A DNA stretch of 64,000 nt from contig NZ_AODF01000032.1 in NCBI RefSeq assembly GCF_000525875.1, positions 32,181 to 96,180 on the forward strand, written 5' to 3'. This document shows, piece after piece, positions 34,569-43,771 of this stretch. The translations under genes and the position numbers were made by a program. Origin of the DNA: Listeria floridensis FSL S10-1187 (GTDB taxonomy: Bacteria > Bacillota > Bacilli > Lactobacillales > Listeriaceae). Numbering within the stretch: position 1 is the first letter of the stretch; the number at the start of each line of letters is the position of its first letter. The notes under the pieces were generated by a model, which did not search any database, had not been told where the DNA came from, and saw only the letters and a program-made list of their open reading frames with translations.

Positions 34569-35388
34569 TTATTCTGCTCCTTTCGTGATTGGAAAACAAG
34601 CTTCGGTTAGCCACTTTTCTGGATCTGGATCAGCGGCTGGGGAAACATGATAGATGTTGAACATCGGACCGTTTAAGCGATAGGCATTTGCTTCAAGCCA
34701 GTTTGCAGCAGCCTCAGTTACAGCTGGCATTTTCTCATAGGAGCCGCTGAATGTGACAGAAGCGATTTCTTGCTCAGGTGCTTTTTTTATATGTAATGGT
34801 TTGATCTGATGTTCCAAGGTCGCTAATAACCGTTTGGACTTCGATATCTGGAAATGCATCTTGATACGTTTCATCATGAAAAACAGCAATATCGAGCTGT
34901 AGCGTGGATGAGGGTTTGACAGCATCACGTTGCAAAGCTTCATACAGCTGCTGCCAGAGTTGTTCTTCGGCTTGGTAAGTCGGAATTTTGCCGCGGCAGC
35001 TTGCTACTTTTCGTGCCGGCAGTGTTTTTACTTCCACCAAATAGTCATCCGTCGTTTCAAAAAACGGCTTGGCTTCTTGAAGGCGAACCAGTTGCGAACG
35101 AATTTTTTCAGCTTGTTGTAACAGGTTTTGGTATCGTTTTTCATAAATTTGGACTAATTCTGCCGCTTCATTTCGACTTGCTAAAATAATTTTGATTTCT
35201 TTTAGCTCAAAACCCATGGATTGCAGCAGCTGAATTTGTTTTACATCGTGAAGTTGTTTGGCTTCATAGTATCGATAACTGCTGTCTGGATCAATGCTTA
35301 CTGGTTTCAGCAAGTCGAGCTTGTCGTAATGACGAAGCATCCGGATACTCACCTGAGCGAGTCTTGAAAAATCTCCAATGCGAAACAT
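34569..35388 (-). CDS. MerR family regulator with GyrI-like effector domain, one-base frameshift
   Basis: This is a BmrR-type regulator with an N-terminal MerR winged helix (RIGDFSRLAQVSIRMLRHYDKL and YRYYEAKQLHDVKQIQLLQS), a coiled coil (about 85-115) and a C-terminal GyrI-like ligand-binding domain (PARKVASCRGKIP to the end). The frame breaks in the T7 run 34782-34788. With six bases the text reads ...ITYKKAPEQEIASVTFSGSYE and the protein is 272 residues, matching the family. The start is ATG 35388 with AAAGGGGAA upstream. It probably activates the following gyrI-like gene or an exporter elsewhere in response to a hydrophobic compound. Confidence 0.87.
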
Positions 35389-35446
35389 CTTTATTCCCCT
35401 TTCTTCTATTATAAAGTGTGACAGAGTGTGAGGGTCAACTGTATAC

Positions 35447-36191
35447 TTACAACCCTAAAAGAGGTAAAGCAAACAAAATACTGTCATAGAGTAAATGAAC
35501 GATATAGGAAACCCAAATGTTCTTGGTTTTCAAGTATGCATAAGTTAGGAACAGCCGAGTTACGCCAATAACCATCAAACTTTGCAGGAGATTCCAGTTA
35601 TAGGTGGAAAGATGCATTGCCCCAAAAAGCAGCGAAGACAGAAGCCATGCAACGAGAATTGCTTTTTTGCGACTCCAGCCAAACGTATGCGTAAACCATT
35701 GTAATAGCAGTAAAAACGGGATAATTGCATAGAACTCTTCGCCCAAAAGTTGGAAAATATCGGTGCTGAAGTTGAGAAAATACTCCGCAGCTGGATGAGC
35801 GGATGAATCCGGTATCACAGAAGGATTGCTCGCCAAGCTCGTAAATTTGGCTGCAATCACAGCTAGTGTATTGGATACAATAATCGTCACAATCGTAAGC
35901 CAAATAATCAGCCAAACATCTTTCAAATGAATCTTTTTAAAAAGCAGGGTAAGATTTTGTTTCATTGTAAAACCAAGTCCAGCAAAAATAAATAACAGCA
36001 TTACAATCGGTCCAGTATACATCGCTAAAAAGGGCGGAAAAATAGCTCCCCAACTCGTATAAGTGGTAAGCAGAAAAAAAACTTCCCCCAATCATAATAC
36101 TGATAAATAGCCATTTAGCCGGACTTAACCATTCTGGTTTGCCGTTATAAAATGGAAAATCTCCCCGTTCAGCAAAAAAATCTTTTTTCAT
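35447..36191 (-). CDS. CPBP family intramembrane metalloprotease, one-base frameshift
   Basis: This is a polytopic membrane protein of about 247 residues with roughly seven hydrophobic segments. The CPBP (Abi/CAAX protease-like) motifs are visible: LLGEEFYAIIPFLLL (the EE motif), a later SSLLFGAMHLSTYN with the motif 2 histidine, and HLLYDSILFA. Bacterial members act in bacteriocin self-immunity or membrane protein cleavage; the function here is unknown. The frame breaks in the A8 run 36074-36081 (SIMIGGSFFLLTTYTSWG when seven). The ATG at 36191 follows GGAGGGTG. It is divergent from the S66 peptidase gene. Confidence 0.83.
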
Positions 36192-36287
36192 GTTAAACAC
36201 CCTCCTTTTTTGTTATTGTTATTCCCGTTCTCGCTTTATTGAAATCATTTTGCTATGATTGAAGAAATAAGATTTGAGGTGACCTTG

Positions 36288-37328
36288 ATGCTTAATTTGA
36301 CAAAACCGTCAGCTCTAAAGCGCGGCGATAAAGTGGCAACGGTAAGTTTATCTTGGGGCGGAGCCGGCGATACCGAATTTCTTTGGCGCTATGAACAAGG
36401 AAGTAGACGCCTCAGAGATCTTTATGATCTTGAAGTTGTAGCAATGCCGCATACGCTTGCTGGTTCTGAAACCGTTTATGAACATCCTGAAAAGCGAGCA
36501 GCCGATTTAATGACTGCCTTTGCTGATCCGTCAATTAAAGCGATTTTTTCTTGTATTGGCGGCAACGACAGCATCCGGATGCTGCCGTTTCTTGATTTTG
36601 AGTTGATGCGGGCGAATCCGAAAATTTTTGTTGGATATTCCGATTCTACAATTACTCACTTGGCATGTTTGAAAGCAGGAATTTCAAGTTTTTACGGTCC
36701 AGCAATTTTATCTGACTGGGCAGAAAACATTCAGCTTCCAACATTTACTGCCGATTATTTTTGGGCACTGGCCTTTGAAGCAAAAGCACCGCTTACATTT
36801 GATGTTTCGGATGAATATACAGCTGAATTTTTGCCGTGGCTGATTGAAAATCGCGATATCGCACGTAAGTTTACGCCTAACATGGATGGTTATGAGGTTG
36901 TTCAAGGTGAACATACGGTTTCCGGTCCTCTACTCGGCGGTTGCTTAGAAGTGCTTGAGATGGCAAAAGGAACCGCACTTTTCCCGCAACCAAGCGATTT
37001 TGACGATGCCATTCTTTTCCTTGAAACTTCGGAAGAAATGCCGCCCCCTTGGTGGTTTGAAGATACTTTGCGTAATTACGGTGCACAAGGACTATTAAAC
37101 CGAGTAAACGGCATGATTTTTGGGAAGCCGCAAAGCGGAAAATACTATGACGATTACCGGGCACTGGTTGTCAAAGTTTTAAATGAATTCGGTTTAGCCG
37201 AACTCCCCGTTTTTTTCAATGCTAGTTTTGGTCACAATGAACCGAAAATCACCCTTCCTTACGGACGAATGGCTGAACTTTCCCCAGAAAACCGAACATT
37301 TAAGCTGCTTGAAACAGCAGTCGAATAA
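36288..37328 (+). CDS. S66 family peptidase (LD-carboxypeptidase/MccF-like)
   Basis: This is a 346-residue serine peptidase of family S66. The nucleophile region FVGYSDSTITHLA, the SCIGGNDSIRMLP motif, the glutamate in LFLETSEE and the late FNASFGHNEPK with the catalytic histidine fit the Ser-Glu-His triad. Relatives either trim murein tetrapeptides (LdcA) or inactivate microcin C-type aminoacyl nucleotides (MccF); the MccF subgroup is more likely from length. The ATG at 36288 follows GAGGTG by six bases, preferred over 36255. It is a monocistronic gene with a hairpin after the stop. Confidence 0.88.
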   Translation: MLNLTKPSALKRGDKVATVSLSWGGAGDTEFLWRYEQGSRRLRDLYDLEVVAMPHTLAGSETVYEHPEKRAADLMTAFADPSIKAIFSCIGGNDSIRMLPFLDFELMRANPKIFVGYSDSTITHLACLKAGISSFYGPAILSDWAENIQLPTFTADYFWALAFEAKAPLTFDVSDEYTAEFLPWLIENRDIARKFTPNMDGYEVVQGEHTVSGPLLGGCLEVLEMAKGTALFPQPSDFDDAILFLETSEEMPPPWWFEDTLRNYGAQGLLNRVNGMIFGKPQSGKYYDDYRALVVKVLNEFGLAELPVFFNASFGHNEPKITLPYGRMAELSPENRTFKLLETAVE

Positions 37329-37329
37329 G

Positions 37330-37362
37330 GAAAGTCGTTCTCTTAGCGGAGAACGGCTTTTG
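37330..37362 (+). terminator. Terminator of the S66 peptidase gene
   Basis: AGTCGTTCTC pairs with GAGAACGGCT around a short loop, followed by TTTT. It overlaps the end of the converging ThrE-type gene. Confidence 0.7.
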
Positions 37363-37804
37363 TGCGTTTCAGGAACGGTTTAATCAAAATGAGGAAAATA
37401 ATGTTGCCGATTATAATTCCGCATGCAAGTGCGACAGCAGAAGCAATTACGTTAAAAAATGTCACTTGTGCGATGCCGGTATGACCGATGAAAAGCTCTT
37501 TAAACACTTCATAAAATGTAATTCCCGGAACAACAGGAACAAGACCCGGAATAAAATAAACAGTTGATGGATATTTGCGAATATAGCTGTATGTATAACT
37601 CAGTGTGCTTAAAATCAGCGAACAGCAAAAACTTGTGATAAACACATTAAACCCATTTTCACTTAGGAAATGATAACCAATCCAGCCCGCGCCGCCAACG
37701 ATACCTCCTGCAATGATGGTTTTATTCGGAATACGGCAGAGGAAGCCAAAAGCGCATGAAGCAATGAAACTAAAAATAAAATGGTAGAAAAGCTCAAAAA
37801 TCAT
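37343..37804 (-). CDS. ThrE/YjjB-type exporter small subunit
   Basis: This is a 153-residue integral membrane protein with four hydrophobic segments of the threonine/serine exporter ThrE C-terminal type (DUF3815, YjjB-like): IPNKTIIAGGIVGGAGWIGY, then YFIPGLVPVVPGITFYEVF. It is encoded 16 bp after the YjjP-type large subunit. The two halves together match the single-chain ThrE of Corynebacterium and the split YjjP-YjjB pair of E. coli, reported to export succinate. The substrate here, an amino acid or dicarboxylate, is not known. The pair is ordinary in Listeria and Bacilli. Confidence 0.86.
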   Translation of the reverse strand: MIFELFYHFIFSFIASCAFGFLCRIPNKTIIAGGIVGGAGWIGYHFLSENGFNVFITSFCCSLILSTLSYTYSYIRKYPSTVYFIPGLVPVVPGITFYEVFKELFIGHTGIAQVTFFNVIASAVALACGIIIGNIIFLILIKPFLKRTKAVLR

Positions 37805-37819
37805 TCTAAAAAGCCCCTT

Positions 37820-38578
37820 TTAATTGAATAATAGAATTACCAGTGCCACGCCGCATCCAAGTGCTGCTGCAATAAATAAACTTTCAAATAAACGAATGAT
37901 TCCGGAAATATAATGTCGCGCCATCAAATCGCGAATCGCATTTGTAATCCCGATTCCTGGAACTAGCGGAACTACAGTCCCAATCATCGTTAAATTGATT
38001 TCTGAGCCGACCAGTTGATTAACAAAGTAACCGCAAAGTCCTCCAGCAAAAGTGGACAAAAATTCAAAAATAAATGGATAATCGGCCAAGTTTGTGAGTT
38101 TTTGGAAAATGAAATAAGCTGCAATCCCGCCGACGATGCTGCTTGGCACATCATCAAAGCTTCCTCCGAATATCAGCACAATCGAGCCACTTAAAAGCCC
38201 CGTAAATAGTAGTTGTTTCCACATCGCATCCTTACGATCATCATAGTCAATAGCTTCTAAGTTCGTTTTCATTTCAGCAAGGCTGATTTTATCTTCGGTG
38301 AAGTCTCGTGAAATTTGGTTGACTTTCACCACTTTTTCAAGGTTATAACCACGGCTATCTATCCGCAAAAAACTATTTTCTTCAAGTCCTGTTTTTACGA
38401 AAACACCGGAAAGCGTGACATATGTATAGTAGCTTTTGGCTGCTTGAACACCTAAACTTTTTCGCATAATGCGCTCCATCGTATCCTCAACCCGCGCGGT
38501 TTCTGCCCCATTTTCGAGCAAAATTTTCCCCGTCAAAAGCGCGGTTTGAATGATAAAACTATGACTTTCGCTCGTCAA
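37820..38578 (-). CDS. ThrE/YjjP-type exporter large subunit
   Basis: This is a 252-residue partner of the small subunit (DUF1212/ThrE N-terminal family). The N-terminal soluble part has LLENGAETARVEDTMERIMR, and about five membrane helices start near residue 115 (LFTGLLSGSIVLIFGGS), with TVVPLVPGIGITNAIRD. I took the TTG at 38578 as the start because GGGGAGGG lies seven bases upstream and the protein then begins where the family does. The longer frame to 38734 would add about 50 lysine-rich residues without support. Confidence 0.86.
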   Translation of the reverse strand: MTSESHSFIIQTALLTGKILLENGAETARVEDTMERIMRKSLGVQAAKSYYTYVTLSGVFVKTGLEENSFLRIDSRGYNLEKVVKVNQISRDFTEDKISLAEMKTNLEAIDYDDRKDAMWKQLLFTGLLSGSIVLIFGGSFDDVPSSIVGGIAAYFIFQKLTNLADYPFIFEFLSTFAGGLCGYFVNQLVGSEINLTMIGTVVPLVPGIGITNAIRDLMARHYISGIIRLFESLFIAAALGCGVALVILLFN

Positions 38579-38744
38579 ATACGCCCTCCCCTTTCCTTCC
38601 TCATTATTATAGGTTGGCATGGTACATTGTGTCAAAATTCTTTTTGAAAAACCAGTTTCCAAATGATCTTTCCAAATCCAGTTCTTACTTGGCGAAATTT
38701 GGCGTTTTTTTTGATTTTTTGTAAGATTTTTCAAGTGGATATGC

Positions 38745-38750
38745 TATAAT
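38745..38750 (+). promoter_or_regulatory. -10 box of the YdeI-like gene
   Basis: TGCTATAAT (extended -10) lies 35 bp before the ATG at 38785. The -35 box is unclear. Confidence 0.5.
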
Positions 38751-38784
38751 AATGCCACAATAAAATGAATAGGAGCTTTTTGAG

Positions 38785-39376
38785 ATGGGAAAATTTAATC
38801 CGAAAGTGGAAGAATATTTGAATGACCTAACAAAATGGCAAGTGGAAACGGAATTACTTCGTTCGATCATTCTTGAAACAGGACTGTCAGAAGAATTTAA
38901 ATGGAATAAACCATGTTATGCGTTAGATGGAAAAAATGTCGTCATTATTCAAGGATTTAAGGCACATTGTGCGCTTCTTTTTTTTTAAAGGGGTTTTGAT
39001 GGAAGATACGGCTGGTTTATTAAAGAAAACTGGGGAAAATACGCGCGTTGGGCGACAATTGCAGTTTACAGATGCCGAACAAATTCGATCAAACCGCGCT
39101 GTGATAAAAGCTTATATTGAGCAGGCTATTGCCATTGAACAAGCGGGTTTAAAAGTAGAGAAAGCGGAACATACGTCTACTGTAGAAATGCCAATCGAAT
39201 TTTCTCGGCGATTAGAGGAAAATATGGCGCTTAAAGAAGCGTTTGAAAGTTTAACTCCCGGTCGGAGAAAAGCTTATTTGTATCATTTCGGCGGAGCTAA
39301 ACAAGCCAAAACACGTGAATCAAGAATTGACAAGCTTATTCCTCGGATTCTTGCTGGAAAAGGATTGCATGACTAA
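38785..39376 (+). CDS. YdeI/DUF1801 family protein, one-base frameshift
   Basis: This is a two-part protein. An N-terminal DUF1801 (SUF-like iron-chaperone fold) domain has LRSIILETGLSEEFKWNKPCYALDGKNV. A C-terminal YdeI/OmpD-associated segment ends LEENMALKEAFESLTPGRRK, AYLYHFGGAKQAKTRESRI. Members are annotated as bacteriocin-protection (YdeI) proteins or have unknown function. The frame breaks in the T9 run 38978-38986. With eight bases the text reads CALLFFKGVLMEDTAGLLKK and gives 196 residues, the family length. The start at 38785 has AGGAGC eight bases upstream. Confidence 0.85.
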
Positions 39377-39519
39377 GCAATTTTGCTTTTGAGCCAGAAA
39401 AACTTAAGTTTTCGATGTTTCATTCATTTACCGTACGCCTACCTCTTAATATTATCCGCATTCACTTATTTTTTGACCTGATCATGTTATACTGGAGAAA
39501 AGAGTTGGAGGTGAAGGTA

Positions 39520-39918
39520 TTGCTTTAGTTTAAAGATAAAAATGTACAAGCAGTTTTTGATCAATATCCGGAACCGTTTCAGAAAACTTTGCTCGAACTT
39601 CGCAATTTAATTTACGAAACTTCTATTGAGATTGGTTCTTCTGAGCCGCTTACGGAAAGTTTAAAATGGGGACAGCCAACTTATTCTACCTTGGCTTCTA
39701 AAAGTGGCACTCCGATTCGCATTGATCGGTTTGAAGATGATCAAGTCGCGATTTTCGTACACTGTCAGACCAGCTTAATTGAAGATTATCGTGAAATTCT
39801 TGGAGATACACTTACTTTTTCCAAAAATCGTGCGGTAGTTTTAAATCCAGCGCAACCTCTTCCTAAAAAAGAATTAAAGCTTTTTATCGGAGACGCTCTC
39901 ACCTACCATCAAAAATGA
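39520..39918 (+). pseudogene. DUF1801 family protein with an in-frame stop at codon 3
   Basis: This is a single-domain DUF1801 protein (FDQYPEPFQKTLLELRNLI, then SLKWGQPTYST and the late GDTLTFSKNRAVV). A good ribosome site (TTGGAGGTG) and a TTG at 39520 precede the conserved N-terminus, but codon 3 is TAG (39526-39528). The only in-frame start after it is a TTG at 39589 inside the conserved domain, without a ribosome site. The gene is therefore either a recent pseudogene, carries a base error (for example TAG for GAG), or uses a start I cannot see. It lies between two other small stand-alone genes on the same strand. Confidence 0.65.
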
Positions 39919-39945
39919 CGCAAATACTTCTTGGAGGACATAACG

Positions 39946-40347
39946 ATGGAACAAATAATGAAAGAAATCAAGCAAGTGATTGCCTCTTGCGATCAGCTGA
40001 TTCAAGATGAAAAATTTAACGAGTTAGTAGAATATTACACGGAAGATGCTGTTTTAGTAGTAAAACCAGGAATAGAGGCGCGCGGAAAAGCGGAGATCAA
40101 AACTGCTTTCGCCAAGATCGCTCAGTATTTCGATAACAGTATCAAACCTGTTGAAGGTGAAATGAAAATGATCATTGCGGGCGATACTGTTCTAGTTTTA
40201 GCACAAACCTTTATTGAAGCTAGCGAAAAAGCCGTCAAACAATCGGATTTTTCGATGGAACGTCGTGCTACTTATATTTTTAAACAAGTCGATCATAACT
40301 GGCTGTGCGCAATTGACAACTCTTATGGCACTTCCCTTCTCGATTAG
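39946..40347 (+). CDS. SnoaL/DUF4440-like NTF2-fold protein
   Basis: This is a 133-residue NTF2-like protein with the typical start helix (IASCDQLIQDEKFNELVEYYTEDAVLVV), the IEARGKAEIKTAFAKI segment and the beta-rich end (RRATYIFKQVDHNWLCAIDNSYG). Such proteins serve as small hydrolases, isomerases or ligand binders; no catalytic residues can be assigned. The ATG at 39946 follows GGAGGAC. It is followed by a strong terminator. Confidence 0.8.
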   Translation: MEQIMKEIKQVIASCDQLIQDEKFNELVEYYTEDAVLVVKPGIEARGKAEIKTAFAKIAQYFDNSIKPVEGEMKMIIAGDTVLVLAQTFIEASEKAVKQSDFSMERRATYIFKQVDHNWLCAIDNSYGTSLLD

Positions 40348-40353
40348 ATGATT

Positions 40354-40393
40354 TTTAAAAAGCTCTGGCCGCTTTCGCGGCCAGAGCTTTTTT
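40354..40393 (+). terminator. Terminator of the SnoaL-like gene
   Basis: AAAAAGCTCTGGCCGC pairs with GCGGCCAGAGCTTTTT around a four-base loop, followed by a T-run. Confidence 0.9.
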
Positions 40394-40496
40394 TCGATTG
40401 AACTTTCCTTTATTGTGCCATAAAAAAGAAATGGATTGCTATAAAACTAAGCATCCATTTCTTTTTCTATTTATACAGAAGAAAAATCCAGATCCT

Positions 40497-41310
40497 TCAT
40501 TTTTCTTTATGCACCACATGACTCCCGACAATCGCCATAAAATCCTCATCCGAAACAATTGCAATACCTTGTTTTTGAGCCCGATCGAGTTTACTGCCTG
40601 CCCGTTCTCCGACCACAAGCATCGTTGTGTTGCTTTCGATATTGCTTGAAACATTCGCTCCATTAATAATCGCAGTTTCCTGCATTTTTTTTCCTTGTAA
40701 ATGTACTTTTCCCAGTAAAACAAATCACTTCACCCTGTAAAACCGCCGAAAAATTATACTTACTCTTCAAATTTTCAATATCAATCGGCGTAGAAGTGTT
40801 ACTAAAACCTCTTCTGCTTTCACCGACCTTAAACCAAGTTTCAGGCTTAACCAATCTGAGTACCGCTAGCAAACTTGTCACATCTTCGAACGCCGTGTGG
40901 CTAGCATCACTTCCGACTCCAAAATGGCGAATCAATTTCCCAAGTGAGTAACTATCAAGCCCTGGCGCCTGATGTTTAATTGCGCGCATACTACAGTAAA
41001 ACTCAAGCTCCTTAGTTGCCCAGTGATAGTACTCCAAAAATTTCTTATCGAACGGACAATTATGTGCAACAAGCGGGTATCTATAGCGTCCCGTAAACTC
41101 CTGAAATTCACGGATAGCGCCTTGATTTAAACTTATATCGCGAAAACCGTATCCAAACCGAGTGGAACCTTGATAGCCTTCGATGGGTATCCCAAGATAA
41201 AGCTTATCAACAATTTCGTAGTTTTCAATCGCGAGGCAAGCCACCTCATAGATACCGGATTCAACGGGAAAAGATTGCGTTTCTAGATCGAAAATAATCA
41301 TGTTTTCCAA
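40497..41310 (-). CDS. DEDDh exonuclease with C-terminal BRCT domain, one-base frameshift
   Basis: This is a DnaQ-like 3'-5' exonuclease followed by a BRCT domain. Exo motifs: IIFDLETQSFPVESGIYE (I), LVAHNCPFDKKFLEYY (II) and SDASHTAFEDVTSLLAV (III). The BRCT part has GEVICFTGKSTFTRKK and INGANVSSNIESNTTMLVVG. The frame breaks in the T8 run 40685-40692. With seven bases the domains fuse (TRKKMQETAIINGA) into about 270 residues. The TTG at 41310 has AAAGGAGG eight bases upstream. This domain pair is known in Firmicutes (epsilon-like exonucleases with BRCT) and suggests action at nicked or damaged DNA; the exact role is unknown. Confidence 0.83.
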
Positions 41311-41632
41311 AGTGCAAACCTCCTTTTTTATCCCAGTAGGTATAGTAAAATTATACACCTCTTATGAAGGTTAGTCTTCTTCGGGACTTACGAACCAGTT
41401 CCAGTAGTTTGTTTTTTTGTATCTGGTAGAAGTTCAAAGCTGGAATATACTTTTTTAACCTTTTTTCACCAAATCACTATTTAATTCAAAAACTCCAGAG
41501 GAAATAATTATTTCTATCCACCACCAGAAACCAATACACCCAAAATCTTGCAAAGCAGTCTGTTTATAAATCAATCTTTCATTAATAAATATAACATTTG
41601 AGCTTTCAAAAACTTGTTAGTTTTAAACATAT
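41311..41632. other. Gap with gene remnant between exonuclease and phosphatase genes
   Basis: This 322-bp AT-rich stretch has no intact gene. It holds a promoter-like TATAAT on the minus strand near 41348-41353 for the exonuclease gene and a decayed minus-strand reading frame (41351-41601). Confidence 0.5.
41351..41601 (-). pseudogene. Remnant of an unrecognised gene
   Basis: The minus strand reads without stop as VIFINERLIYKQTALQDFG and an aromatic stretch (GFWWWIEIIISSGVFEL). After a frame change at a TAAAAAA run it continues to LLELVRKSRRRLTFIRGV before a stop at 41351. No start codon or ribosome site is visible. I cannot name the family. It is probably the 3' end of a gene lost in rearrangement at this accessory boundary. 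Confidence 0.35.
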
Positions 41633-42277
41633 TCATGTAAGGATAGAAAAACTTTTACCATCCCATTTAATAGTAATAATATCGACATTTTTGATTTTAG
41701 GCTTTTTTCGCAACATTTCTTTTGAAAATGAATACAGCAATGTTTTAATAGCAAAAGCATGAGTAACAATCAGGACGTTTGGATTATTCAAGTGAATAAG
41801 ATTATCACCTGTATCTTTGAGAAAACTTTCCAATCTATCCGAAATCATATGAAAAGGTTCAACCATACCTGTTGTGTCGGATTTATAAATAATTTCATGA
41901 ACTTCCGGCAGACGGAAATTAAGTTCTGAAAAATCATTTTGTATCTGTAATTCATTCATCATACTGGAAATAAACTTATCATTATTTTCTGCTTCCCAGC
42001 AGCCCAAACACCACTCACGAAGCCTTTTATCAGTAATAACTTGCAGTTCATTTTGCCCCTGCGCAGTTAATATGGTTTTTCCAGTCTGTAAAGCTCTGGA
42101 TGTATCACTGGAAAATGCAGCCGAAAATTGGACATTTTTCAGTCGCATTCCTAATTGTGAGGCTGCTTGGATTCCTCTTTCAGTTAATGGGGAATCTACC
42201 CAACCTTGTGCTTTATGTAAATAGTTAAGTAATGTTTCCCCATGTCGAGTAATATAGAAAGTAACTGTTGAATTCAT
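41633..42277 (-). CDS. Histidine phosphatase family protein
   Basis: This is a 214-residue phosphoglycerate-mutase-like phosphatase. The catalytic RHG is in FYITRHGETLLNYLHKAQG, and the second arginine region (FSSDTSRALQTG), LREWCLGCWE and the late catalytic histidine (VLIVTHAFAIKTLLY) are all present, so it should be active. It is related to the PhoE/GpmB group of broad phosphatases. The ATG at 42277 follows GGAGGAT. It is the only gene of the 41.3-45.2 kb patch that looks intact, and its base use is more AT-rich than that of the housekeeping genes. Confidence 0.88.
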   Translation of the reverse strand: MNSTVTFYITRHGETLLNYLHKAQGWVDSPLTERGIQAASQLGMRLKNVQFSAAFSSDTSRALQTGKTILTAQGQNELQVITDKRLREWCLGCWEAENNDKFISSMMNELQIQNDFSELNFRLPEVHEIIYKSDTTGMVEPFHMISDRLESFLKDTGDNLIHLNNPNVLIVTHAFAIKTLLYSFSKEMLRKKPKIKNVDIITIKWDGKSFSILT

Positions 42278-42429
42278 GTTTTATCCTCCAAAATAATCCT
42301 ATGTAACCGCTTCCCCTTATCGGAAATAGTCGAACCAAGAAATTACCAACATTGTACCAGAACCACCCGCCCAAAACAACGCTAAAGTAAAAGAGTAACG
42401 GCGGGATGAAGATATTACAAGGAGAATAT

Positions 42430-43555
42430 ACCCCTACCTTTTGTTCTTCGAAAGGAGTTTCCTTATTTTTTATGTAGGTCAAGACAAGGCTGAGATAAAT
42501 AAAAAAAATGATTTACTACATGACATAATATGCATCGCAAACAATCTGAGTAATCGTGAAACCTATTTAATAATGGGAATATCCGATAATCCTGTTAAAA
42601 TTATAGGAGTTGAAAAGTATCTAGGTAGGTGGAATCAGGAGAATTGTCTCGATTTTATAAACAGTAAGAAACGGGCAGGAGATTATATTCCAGCGTTGGC
42701 GTTAAGAACAATAACCAATGGAGTTGGTACAGAATTAGATATTTTAGTAGTGCATAAATCTTAAAGAAATATCAAGGTGTATACCCTAATCAAATTTATG
42801 TTCGAAAAAGGTGCGAAAAATACTTCAATCAATAAACAAGCTGAAATTCAGGATGTCGAAAAATTAGATTTGGCGTAATCCCTTATCTAAAGGAAGGAGT
42901 ATTTAATTATATCAAGGATACTGACTCTTCGATAAAAATGAAAAATAGTTATGAAGGGATGTCATGGTTCTATGAAAAAATTTCTGAATATACAATTGAA
43001 TTTTATGATGACCCTGAAAATGAAGATTTGAGTACACTACTTTTCGCATTGATGCATACTAATGTGAGAAGTTCATGGCATATTTTAAGGGTAAAGTATC
43101 ATCAAACGATACTTTTAGAGTTTTAACACATTATATTGATGAAACTCGAAACATTGCAGTACATCCTAAAAGCACATTTCTTAAGCTATTTCCTAATTAT
43201 CCAAAAAGTGAATATGTAAATTCATACTATTATTATTTTGAAGACTTACCAGAAATAAATTTAATGTGGTTATTAAAAGCATTGATTAATCATGGCAATG
43301 ATGCTTGATCTGGACATTTTAAGCATAATTCTCACTTTTGAAATTCTACAACAGAAAGAATCCATTGAATAATTAATCCATAGTGATGCTGAAAAGCATC
43401 AAGAATTAGTCTTTGAAAGTAAAGAAAAATATTATGTTGGTTACAACAATAATCTTTCTGATGAAGACCAAGAATAGGCTCGAATCGATATGGCAACAAC
43501 TTTGATAGTTAAGGCAGTCTTATATAAATATAAAATTGAACAATTCCATCAATAA
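42430..43555 (+). pseudogene. Decayed AlbA_2 (schlafen-type) domain protein gene
   Basis: Several broken frames in order on the plus strand are read as one dead gene. 42441-42764 holds the AlbA_2 core (DLLHDIICIANNLSNRETYL, then MGISDN). 42779-42880 holds the family's typical end of that domain (KNTSINKQAEIQDVEKL) in shifted frames. 42938-43308 holds a further region (KMKNSYEGMSWFYEKISEY; VLTHYIDETRNIAVHP) broken at about 43078. 43420-43555 holds a last fragment with an internal TAG. No start codon with a ribosome site precedes it. AlbA_2 proteins bind nucleic acid and some belong to defence systems. The accumulation of several independent lesions argues for real decay rather than only base-calling error. 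Confidence 0.6.
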
Positions 43556-43609
43556 ATTGAAAATATGTGTTTGTGAAGTTATCTATATTTTAAAAAGTAG
43601 AATCACACA

Positions 43610-43645
43610 AAAATTCCCTGCCAAGTGATTGCTTGACAGGGAACT
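43610..43645 (-). terminator. Terminator-like hairpin
   Basis: TTCCCTG.CAAG pairs with CTTG.CAGGGAA; the minus-strand tail is TTTTTG. It may end transcription of the SEC-C gene (stop 43811), 165 bp away. Confidence 0.5.
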
Positions 43646-43771
43646 TTGGTAGGTAACCATATCATTTTTATGAAAACCAAGTATTTCATAAGTTGAAAAA
43701 CGTTGATTTATCAGCATTCCCTATTCGTATTATGTTAGTTTATTCGATGATACTATTTTTATTAGCTGTAT

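Noticed and set aside
38579..38734. N-terminal extension of the ThrE/YjjP-type protein
   Set aside because: The extra 50 residues are lysine-rich, cross a ribosome site and are not found in the family as I know it.
42225..42482. Hydrophobic 85-residue minus-strand ORF
   Set aside because: It overlaps the start of the histidine phosphatase gene and the AlbA_2 remnant, lacks a ribosome site and has no coherent membrane topology.
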